Source: Bacteroidales bacterium UBA4417
GTDB lineage: Bacteria > Bacteroidota > Bacteroidia > Bacteroidales > UBA4417
Length of the DNA: 5,494 bases
Direction of reading: 5' to 3'
Assembly: GCA_002389705.1 (NCBI GenBank)
Contig: DGQJ01000347.1
Span: 480 to 5,973 of the forward strand
The notes under the pieces were generated by a model, which had not been told where the DNA came from, did not search any database, and saw only the letters and a list, made by a program, of their open reading frames with translations. Below, piece after piece: positions 1-4,902 of the stretch. The stretch's first letter is position 1. Each line of letters begins with the position of its first letter. Both the position numbers and the translations under genes were made by a program.

Positions 1-1080
1 GCTGTATGGATTGTTGATATGTTTGAATCAGGAACCATCGGATATTATTTTAACGATTACCTTAAAGGGGTTTCAGATTCGGGTTTTCCTTTGTGGTTAT
101 CTGTAATTTATTTCTTTTCTGCAAAAAGCATACTGGTAGCCAGGCTGGTAAATGCGGTAGTGAGCGCCTGGATGGTGGTGCTTATTTACAAAATAGCCAG
201 CCGGAATTTTGGTGAAGCTGCCGGTCGGATCAGTGCCATATTAGCCATGCTTTTACCCACCCTGGTATACTATTGCGGCTTACACAACAAGGAAACCGTG
301 ATGGTTTTTTTGTTGATGGCATTTGTTGACAGAGCAGACTGGTTTGTGCGTCAGCGTACCATAAAGACATGGAATCTGCTGGTTGTCATCCTGCTTGGAG
401 CTTCACTCTTCTTCTTTCGTACAGTCTTGGCAGCAGCTGCCTGGTTTGCACTATTCAGTTCCTTGCTGTTATCGTCTGACAAACTGATAGGCACAGCCCG
501 GAAAGCAATTTTTATAACCTGGTTCGCGATAGCAGCCGCAATTGTAATTTCCGGACAAATCCGCACCGAAGTGGAGGGATATGTGAAGGATAAAGGAACT
601 AACCAGAAGTCTCAAATGGAAAACTATGCCACAACCAAGGGGGCCAATGCACTGGCAAGGTATGGTACAGCCTCCGTTTTTATGCCCATGATGCTTTTCG
701 CCCCCTTCCCAACCCTGGTTTATATCGAAGACCAGCCCAATGCCATGATGATTAACGGCAATATTTTTACGCGAAACATATATGCCTTTTTTGTACTGAT
801 TGCTTTATTTACTCTTTATAAAAAGAAACAACTTACCGAGCATGTGCTTGTAATAGCACTTTTACTTTCTTACCTCGTGATATTAGCCATGAGTGGCTTT
901 GCGCTCTCGGAGCGTTTTCATATGCCAGCAGTACCGTTCCTCCTGATACTTGCCGGGTATGGCATTACACAAATGAATAACAAGAATGTAAAACTCTATA
1001 TCCCGTACCTGGTTTTAATGGGATTGGTAATTATTGGCTGGAACTGGTTTAAACTGGCCGGTCGGGGCGGCGGGTTCTGA
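1..1080 (+). CDS. Polytopic membrane glycosyltransferase, GT-C / PMT-like family (5'-partial)
   Basis: Probable integral inner-membrane glycosyltransferase or polysaccharide-processing enzyme of the GT-C (dolichyl-phosphate-mannose mannosyltransferase/ArnT-like) kind, which uses lipid-linked sugars. The frame is open from base 1 (AVWIVD precedes the first Met at 19), so I treat the gene as cut by the window edge and the Met at 19 as probably internal. Numbered from that Met, about nine or ten hydrophobic segments are visible, near residues 24-60, 70-87, 92-104, 118-150, 162-179, 218-236, 253-267, 275-295, 301-317 and 327-346. Family-like signatures are the R-L-V-N after the first helices (42-45), Y-Y-C-G-L-H-N-K-E-T (84-93), and E-R-F-H-M-P-A-V-P (298-306) near the C-terminus, which resembles the R-(F/Y)-x-x-P-x-x-P motif of PMT/ArnT-type proteins. 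A polar loop lies at about 180-217. The N-terminal region that would hold the acidic catalytic loop of GT-C enzymes is missing, so activity cannot be judged. A Wzy-like polymerase is an alternative. Family call moderate, membrane location strong. Confidence 0.6.
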   Translation, partial: AVWIVDMFESGTIGYYFNDYLKGVSDSGFPLWLSVIYFFSAKSILVARLVNAVVSAWMVVLIYKIASRNFGEAAGRISAILAMLLPTLVYYCGLHNKETVMVFLLMAFVDRADWFVRQRTIKTWNLLVVILLGASLFFFRTVLAAAAWFALFSSLLLSSDKLIGTARKAIFITWFAIAAAIVISGQIRTEVEGYVKDKGTNQKSQMENYATTKGANALARYGTASVFMPMMLFAPFPTLVYIEDQPNAMMINGNIFTRNIYAFFVLIALFTLYKKKQLTEHVLVIALLLSYLVILAMSGFALSERFHMPAVPFLLILAGYGITQMNNKNVKLYIPYLVLMGLVIIGWNWFKLAGRGGGF

Positions 1081-1086
1081 TGATTT

Positions 1087-1108
1087 GTGCTGAGTGCATA
1101 GTGCATAG
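1087..1108. repeat. Short heptamer tandem repeat (GTGCATA)
   Basis: Two perfect GTGCATA units (1094-1100 and 1101-1107) follow a degenerate unit GTGCTGA (1087-1093) in the same 7-base phase. The repeat starts 7 bases after the stop codon of the upstream membrane-protein gene. It is too short to be a mobile element. I read it as low-complexity intergenic DNA of a kind seen in Bacteroidota spacers; no function is visible. Confidence 0.5.
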
Positions 1109-1113
1109 CGACT

Positions 1114-1151
1114 TTTGCAGTCACCAAGAATCGTGGAAGAGAATAATTTTG
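1114..1151 (+). promoter_or_regulatory. Candidate Bacteroidota-type promoter before the GT4 gene
   Basis: TAATTTTG at 1144-1151 matches the Bacteroidota -7 consensus TAnnTTTG at every defined base, and a TTTG that could serve as the -33 element lies at 1114-1117. The 26-base gap between them is longer than the roughly 19-21 bases expected, so the -33 assignment is weak. Transcription would start around 1157-1160, giving a leader of about 27 bases before the GTG at 1186. This would make 1186 onward at least partly independent of the upstream membrane-protein gene. Motif matching by eye only. Confidence 0.35.
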
Positions 1152-1185
1152 AACCGGGAAATATTTCAATTCCTTAAATAATTCA

Positions 1186-2136
1186 GTGAAGATTCTGGTT
1201 GTATGCAGCGGTAATGCCCCGGGCTTTGATTTCAAAGTTCACCAGGCATTTATCTACGACCAGGTTGAAGCTGTGTGCAGGCTGAACTCTGCCATTACCT
1301 ACGAATGTTTTTTTGTAAAAGGCAAGGGGATTCAGGGCTATTATCAAAATCTGGCCTTGCTGAAAGAGAAGATTAATTCATATGCGCCCGACCTGATTCA
1401 TGCGCATGGCGGACATATTGGTATGCTATGCAGCCTTCAGAGAATTGTGCCCGTAGTGGTTACATACCATGGTTCGGATATTAACCATGCAGTTAACCGG
1501 TTGATTTCGGCGGCAGCCTCAATACGTTGCCGGGAAAATATTTTTGTAAGCTGCGAACTGAAAAATAAAATGCCTTTCAGATCATCCGGTTCGGCAGTAA
1601 TTCCATGTGGGATTGATCTTGATGTTTTCTTCCCGGTATCAAAGCCGGAGGCAAAAAAAGAACTTGAATTGCCCGAGGATGATAAGTACATTCTTTTCAG
1701 TTCGGGATTCGAAAACCGGGTGAAAAATTATTCTCTTGCCAGGAAAGCAATGGCTGGCATCGGCGGCGCGCAGATAAAGGAAATCCGGAACAGGTCAAGG
1801 GCCGAAGTAAGCTTACTTTTGAATGGCGCAGAACTTCTCTTGCTAACTTCGTTCAGCGAAGGTTCCCCCCAGATTATCAAAGAAGCCATGGCCTGCAATT
1901 GCCCGATTGTAGCAACCGATGTGGGCGATATTCGCGAAGTGATCGGAGATACGGAAGGGTGCTACATCACTTCTTTCGATCCAGCCGAGGTAGCTGAAAA
2001 AATTAAGCTTGCCCTGGCTTTTGGGAAACGCACAAACGGAAGGCAGAAAATTGATTATCTGGATAACAGGCTTATAGCAGGGAAGATTGTGGAAGTCTAC
2101 AAACGGGTTTTAAAGACAGGAACTAAAGAAGAATAG
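1186..2136 (+). CDS. Glycosyltransferase family 4 protein (GT-B fold)
   Basis: Cytoplasmic retaining glycosyltransferase of the GT4/GT-B class, likely adding one sugar from a nucleotide donor to the lipid-linked repeat unit of the polysaccharide. The 316 residues begin MKILVVCSGN, a first beta strand and glycine-containing turn of a Rossmann domain. The N-terminal domain holds I-H-A-H-G-G (71-76) and V-T-Y-H-G-S-D (92-98), both typical acceptor-side motifs. The linker reads V-I-P-C-G-I-D (138-144), followed by the C-terminal donor domain with V-K-N-Y (179-182) and the EX7E signature, E225 and E233, inside S-F-S-E-G-S-P-Q-I-I-K-E-A-M. D-T-E-G-C-Y-I-T (255-262) closes the fold. The start is GTG at 1186; no ATG fits and an in-frame TGA lies at 1150-1152. 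There is no Shine-Dalgarno sequence, only A/T-rich leader. It has its own candidate promoter and sits upstream of the amidotransferase trio. The sugar and linkage cannot be told from sequence. Confidence 0.92.
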   Translation: MKILVVCSGNAPGFDFKVHQAFIYDQVEAVCRLNSAITYECFFVKGKGIQGYYQNLALLKEKINSYAPDLIHAHGGHIGMLCSLQRIVPVVVTYHGSDINHAVNRLISAAASIRCRENIFVSCELKNKMPFRSSGSAVIPCGIDLDVFFPVSKPEAKKELELPEDDKYILFSSGFENRVKNYSLARKAMAGIGGAQIKEIRNRSRAEVSLLLNGAELLLLTSFSEGSPQIIKEAMACNCPIVATDVGDIREVIGDTEGCYITSFDPAEVAEKIKLALAFGKRTNGRQKIDYLDNRLIAGKIVEVYKRVLKTGTKEE

Positions 2137-2138
2137 GA

Positions 2139-2247
2139 ACCGCGAAGACGCAGAGTCGCAGGGAAAGTTTTAAAATTACACAGCTGCAAATTAATAAGGT
2201 CAAATACATTCGCGTGGATGAACTCCGCGCCTCCGCGCCTCTGCGGT
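2139..2247. repeat. Imperfect inverted repeat made of GC-rich octamers
   Basis: The left arm (2139-2163) and right arm (2223-2247) are 25 bases each and pair in inverted orientation at 18 of 25 positions around a loop of about 59 A/T-rich bases. Each arm is itself an array of three degenerate 8-base units: left CCGCGAAG, ACGCAGAG, TCGCAGGG; right CTCCGCGC, CTCCGCGC, CTCTGCGG. The left arm begins 2 bases after the GT4 stop codon. Arrays of this CGCAGAGA-like type recur between genes in many Bacteroidota and some other genomes as I recall. RNA from this spacer could fold into a long interrupted stem, but no U-tract follows, so I do not call a terminator. Confidence 0.75.
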
Positions 2248-2262
2248 CCAAAAACCATTCTA

Positions 2263-2874
2263 ATGATCGCCATCATCGACTACGGCATGGGTAACCTCGG
2301 TTCAGTAAAGCACAAGCTCGACCGCATCGGGGTTCAGTCAGTAATTACCGCTGATGCTGACCAAATCAGACATTCGGAAAAACTGATTCTGCCGGGAGTA
2401 GGCCATTTCGGGAATGCAATGCAGGAGATACAATCCAGAGGACTGCTGGATGTGCTCAACTACGAGGTGTTGAACAAAAAGAAACCAATCCTGGGTATAT
2501 GCCTGGGTATGCAGCTTATGGCCTCCCATAGCGAAGAAGGCAATGTTGGCGGATTTGGATGGTTCGATGCGGAAGTTATTCGGTTTAAGGTTCAGGATGC
2601 CTTAAAATTCAAAGTTCCCCATATGGGTTGGAACATGGTTGAGCAGAAAAAGCAAAGCCTGCTTTTTGAAAATGTAAATCCCGGTATAGGCTTCTACTTT
2701 GTACATTCTTATCATTTGGTATGTAACCATCAGGAGGATATATTGAATTTGACCGATTATGAGTACCCGTTTGTCTCGGCTATCCAAAAAGAAAATATGT
2801 ATGGAGTTCAATACCATCCTGAGAAAAGTCATGATTGTGGGGAACAGTTACTGAATAATTTTGCACATCTTTAA
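2263..2874 (+). CDS. wbuY/hisH: HisH-type glutamine amidotransferase of acetamidino-sugar synthesis (WbuY/HisH2)
   Basis: Class I glutamine amidotransferase homologous to HisH, the glutaminase subunit of imidazole glycerol phosphate synthase. Here it probably hydrolyses glutamine to supply ammonia to the sugar amidotransferase encoded two genes downstream. With the start at 2263 the protein has 203 residues, the usual HisH length, and begins M-I-A-I-I-D-Y-G-M-G-N-L-G-S-V. The oxyanion-strand motif P-G-V-G-H-F-G is at 44-50, the nucleophile elbow G-I-C-L-G-M-Q has C80, and Y-H-P-E-K-S supplies H185 and E187, so the catalytic triad is complete. K188, equivalent to the HisH lysine that contacts HisF, is kept. 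An in-frame ATG at 2218 would add 15 residues, but these are encoded by the right arm of the spacer repeat and match nothing in the family, so I reject it. The gene ends 2 bases before the HisF-like gene, implying translational coupling and a 1:1 complex. No histidine genes are nearby; a role in histidine synthesis is unlikely but not excluded by this protein alone. Confidence 0.93.
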   Translation: MIAIIDYGMGNLGSVKHKLDRIGVQSVITADADQIRHSEKLILPGVGHFGNAMQEIQSRGLLDVLNYEVLNKKKPILGICLGMQLMASHSEEGNVGGFGWFDAEVIRFKVQDALKFKVPHMGWNMVEQKKQSLLFENVNPGIGFYFVHSYHLVCNHQEDILNLTDYEYPFVSAIQKENMYGVQYHPEKSHDCGEQLLNNFAHL

Positions 2875-2876
2875 GT

Positions 2877-3641
2877 ATGTTCAGGCCACGCGTTATTCCC
2901 GTACTTTTATTGCAAAACAAAGGATTAGTAAAATCAATCCAGTTTAAAACCCATCGCTATATCGGCGACCCGATTAATGCTGTACGCCTTTTCAACGACC
3001 TGCATGCTGACGAACTGATTTTCCTGGATATTCTCGCCACGAAGGAAAAACGCAGCATATCTCCCGATTTTGTTAAAAGCGTGGGAGAAGAAGCCAATAT
3101 GCCATTTGCCGTTGGCGGTGGCATAAGCAGTATAAGCCAGATCAGGGAAATACTGCATGCCGGGGCCGAAAAAGTGGTTCTCAATACCATGGCTATTCAA
3201 CATCCAGGCTTTGTGCGCCAGGCAGCCGACACGTTCGGGTCGTCAACCATTACGGTATGTATCGATGTGAAAAAAAAATTTATAGGCCCCGAACAGGTCT
3301 GGACAATGGCCGCCTCAAAGGCCTCTGGCAAATCACCGGTTTCGGTTGCTGTTGAAATGGAAAAGCAGGGCGCCGGTGAGCTGATTATCCAGTCCATTGA
3401 AAAAGATGGTATGATGCAGGGATACGATATCCCGCTGATCCGGAAAATCTCAGAGGCCGTTACCATCCCGGTTGTGGCGTTAGGTGGGGCAGGCACTGAA
3501 ATTGATTTAAAAAAAGCGATTGATGAAGGATATGCATCCGCGGTGGCTGCCGGCAGCATGTTTGTTTATCACGGCCCAAGAAACGCTGTACTTGTAAATT
3601 ATCTGACGCAGCAGCAGCTGGCCGGACTTTTCCGTTCCTGA
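2877..3641 (+). CDS. wbuZ/hisF: HisF-like ammonia-channel protein of acetamidino-sugar synthesis (WbuZ/AglZ/HisF2)
   Basis: A 254-residue (beta/alpha)8 barrel homologous to HisF, best assigned to the WbuZ/AglZ group of second HisF copies found with WbuX-type amidotransferases. Its likely role is to bind the HisH-like partner and conduct ammonia. Both phosphate-binding halves are recognisable: G-G-G (80-82) with N103, and D-G (177-178) with G-G-A-G (203-206) and A-G-S (225-227). The residues of the ammonia gate in Thermotoga HisF (R5, E46, K99, E167) correspond to R5, E46, K99 and E168 here. Of the two catalytic aspartates, D130 is kept, but position 11 is Leu (V-L-L-L-Q-N-K-G in place of the usual C-L-D-V-K-D-G), so normal cyclase activity should be lost. 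That substitution, the context and the companion wbuX argue against a histidine-pathway role. A run of nine A residues (3270-3278) lies in the V-K-K-K-F codons. The start is ATG two bases after wbuY. Confidence 0.92.
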   Translation: MFRPRVIPVLLLQNKGLVKSIQFKTHRYIGDPINAVRLFNDLHADELIFLDILATKEKRSISPDFVKSVGEEANMPFAVGGGISSISQIREILHAGAEKVVLNTMAIQHPGFVRQAADTFGSSTITVCIDVKKKFIGPEQVWTMAASKASGKSPVSVAVEMEKQGAGELIIQSIEKDGMMQGYDIPLIRKISEAVTIPVVALGGAGTEIDLKKAIDEGYASAVAAGSMFVYHGPRNAVLVNYLTQQQLAGLFRS

Positions 3642-3658
3642 AAAAGCTATTATTTTAC

Positions 3659-3668
3659 TTGCCGGCAA
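3659..3668. other. Short perfect palindrome TTGCCGGCAA
   Basis: A 10-base perfect palindrome lies 17 bases after the wbuZ stop, flanked by ATTATT (3649-3654) and AATAAT (3668-3673), which extend the dyad imperfectly. No T-run follows and a continuous palindrome has no room for an RNA hairpin loop, so it is not a convincing terminator. It could be a protein-binding dyad, but nothing in the window supports a specific regulator. Confidence 0.25.
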
Positions 3669-3686
3669 ATAATCTCACGCTTCCTT

Positions 3687-3742
3687 TCTTTAACCTTTAA
3701 CCTTTCTCCTTTAGCCTTTAACCTTTAACCTTTCCCCTTTAA
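3687..3742. repeat. CCTTTAA heptamer tandem array, eight units, abutting the wbuX start
   Basis: Eight 7-base units run in strict phase from 3687 to 3742. Units 2, 5, 6 and 8 are exact CCTTTAA. Unit 1 differs at its first base (T), unit 3 ends CT, unit 4 ends AG and unit 7 ends CC. The array ends 2 bases before the wbuX ATG at 3745, so it forms most of the leader. The + strand is pyrimidine-rich; the - strand reads TTAAAGG. There is no Shine-Dalgarno sequence between the array and the start codon. Degenerate units point to an old array rather than a fresh expansion. It is not a CRISPR array, since there are no spacers. Confidence 0.85.
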
Positions 3743-3744
3743 CT

Positions 3745-4902
3745 ATGCCTTTTCAAGGTCAGGTCTGTACCCGCGGTGTGTGGGACCAATCCGTCCCCAA
3801 TATTTCGTTCGATGAGCATGGAATATCAAATTACGCCCGTTTGTACGATAAACTGGTAGAAGCCTATCCCCGCGGGGAAAAAGGCAAAGCCGGCTGGGAA
3901 GCCATTGTTAAGCAGATTAAAACCAGCGGAAAAGGTAAAAGGTACGACTGTATTATCGGGGTAAGCGGGGGAACCGATAGCTCGTACCTGCTACACCTGG
4001 CCAAAGAGCAGGGGCTAAGGCCATTGGCAGTAAACCTGGATAACGGCTGGAACAGCGATATAGCGGTTAAGAATATCAAAAAAATGACCCAGGCGCTGGG
4101 AATAGATCTCGAGACTTATGTAGTGGATTATGAAGAGATTAAAGACCTGCTGAAAAGTTACATGGTTGCAGGACTTCCCTGGATTGATATGCCCACCGAC
4201 CTGGCGATTAAAGCCGTGCTCTATAAAATTGCTGCCCGCGAGGGAGTGAAATATATTTTGCGCGGGAACGATTTCCGATCCGAAGGCAGCCAGCCCACCG
4301 AATGGACCTATGGCGACGGAAGACAGTTAAAATACCTGCACCGTAAGTTTGGAAAAGTGCCGTTAAAGACTTTCCCAAATTATACCATTTCAAACCTGCT
4401 TTATTTTGGCGCTATCAGGAAAATAAAAAGTATATACCCGTTCTATTTTCTTGATTACAATAAAAACAAAGCCCAGGAATTCCTGAAAGGGAAATATGGC
4501 TGGGAGTATTATGGAGGGCATCATTTCGAGAATATCTTTACCCGCTTTGTGATGTCGTACTGGTTGTACGAGAAATTTGGAATCGACAAGCGCAAAATCA
4601 CCCTTTCAGCCCAGGTGCTGAGTGGCGAAATCAGTCGGGAAGATGCATTAACAGCAATCCAGGCTTTGCCTTATAACAAAGAAGAAGTTGAAAGTGTACT
4701 GGATTATGTGACTAAAAAACTGGATTTATCCCGCGATCAATTTATTGCCATGTTTAATGCTCCCAGGCATAGTTATACAGATTATCCGTCTTACAGTTTT
4801 ATTTTCAATAGCATGAGCAGGATAGCCAGGCCGGTGTTAAAGCTAGTTTTCAGTAATAAACCCCAGTCGCTGTTCAAGGCTGAAATGATCGACAACAAAT
4901 GA
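3745..4902 (+). CDS. wbuX: N-acetyl sugar amidotransferase (WbuX/WbpG/PseA family)
   Basis: PP-loop ATPase-type amidotransferase, 385 residues, expected to activate the acetamido carbonyl of a sugar with ATP and replace the oxygen with ammonia, giving an acetamidino group. Relatives act on pseudaminic acid (PseA, Campylobacter) and on diacetamido-mannuronic acid (WbpG, Pseudomonas). The PP-loop S-G-G-T-D-S-S is at 74-80, preceded by Y-D-C-I-I-G-V; other family-like stretches are N-L-D-N-G-W-N-S (97-104), L-P-W-I-D-M-P-T-D (144-152), I-L-R-G-N-D-F-R-S-E-G (171-181) and Y-P-F-Y-F-L-D-Y (231-238). The N-terminal segment aligns with the usual cysteine-rich knuckle, but three of its four cysteines are replaced (C8, then G11, S28, A31), and only C8 and C69 occur in the whole protein. 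The ATG at 3745 gives a family-like N-terminus; an in-frame TAG lies at 3712-3714. Ammonia is presumably supplied by WbuY and WbuZ. The sugar substrate is unknown; no pseudaminic, legionaminic or diacetamido-uronate synthesis genes lie in this window. Confidence 0.93.
   Translation: MPFQGQVCTRGVWDQSVPNISFDEHGISNYARLYDKLVEAYPRGEKGKAGWEAIVKQIKTSGKGKRYDCIIGVSGGTDSSYLLHLAKEQGLRPLAVNLDNGWNSDIAVKNIKKMTQALGIDLETYVVDYEEIKDLLKSYMVAGLPWIDMPTDLAIKAVLYKIAAREGVKYILRGNDFRSEGSQPTEWTYGDGRQLKYLHRKFGKVPLKTFPNYTISNLLYFGAIRKIKSIYPFYFLDYNKNKAQEFLKGKYGWEYYGGHHFENIFTRFVMSYWLYEKFGIDKRKITLSAQVLSGEISREDALTAIQALPYNKEEVESVLDYVTKKLDLSRDQFIAMFNAPRHSYTDYPSYSFIFNSMSRIARPVLKLVFSNKPQSLFKAEMIDNK

Noticed and set aside
996..1235. 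Small - strand reading frame spanning the membrane-protein/GT4 spacer
   Set aside because: It overlaps the ends of two convincing + strand genes, includes low-complexity repeat sequence and resembles no known family.
2205..2212. TACATTCG as a -7 promoter element before hisH
   Set aside because: It has one mismatch to TAnnTTTG and no TTTG at a suitable upstream distance, so it is too weak to report as a promoter.
2218..2262. Upstream ATG giving hisH a 15-residue N-terminal extension
   Set aside because: The extension is encoded by the right arm of the intergenic octamer repeat. HisH proteins begin with the I-A-I-I-D-Y-G-x-G-N strand, which follows directly from the ATG at 2263.
2934..3559. 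Overlapping open frames on the - strand opposite wbuZ
   Set aside because: They lie entirely opposite a well-conserved gene and show no recognisable domain. The same applies to the - strand frames opposite the membrane protein, GT4, wbuY, wbuX and DUF354 genes.
2263..3641. HisH and HisF as part of histidine biosynthesis
   Set aside because: No other his genes are present, a wbuX gene follows, neighbours are polysaccharide genes, and the HisF homologue lacks catalytic Asp11.
3649..3673. Rho-independent terminator after wbuZ
   Set aside because: The TTGCCGGCAA palindrome has no loop and no following T-tract, and the downstream wbuX gene belongs functionally to the same cassette.
3687..3742. 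CRISPR array
   Set aside because: The units are 7 bases, contiguous and without spacers, so this is a simple tandem repeat.
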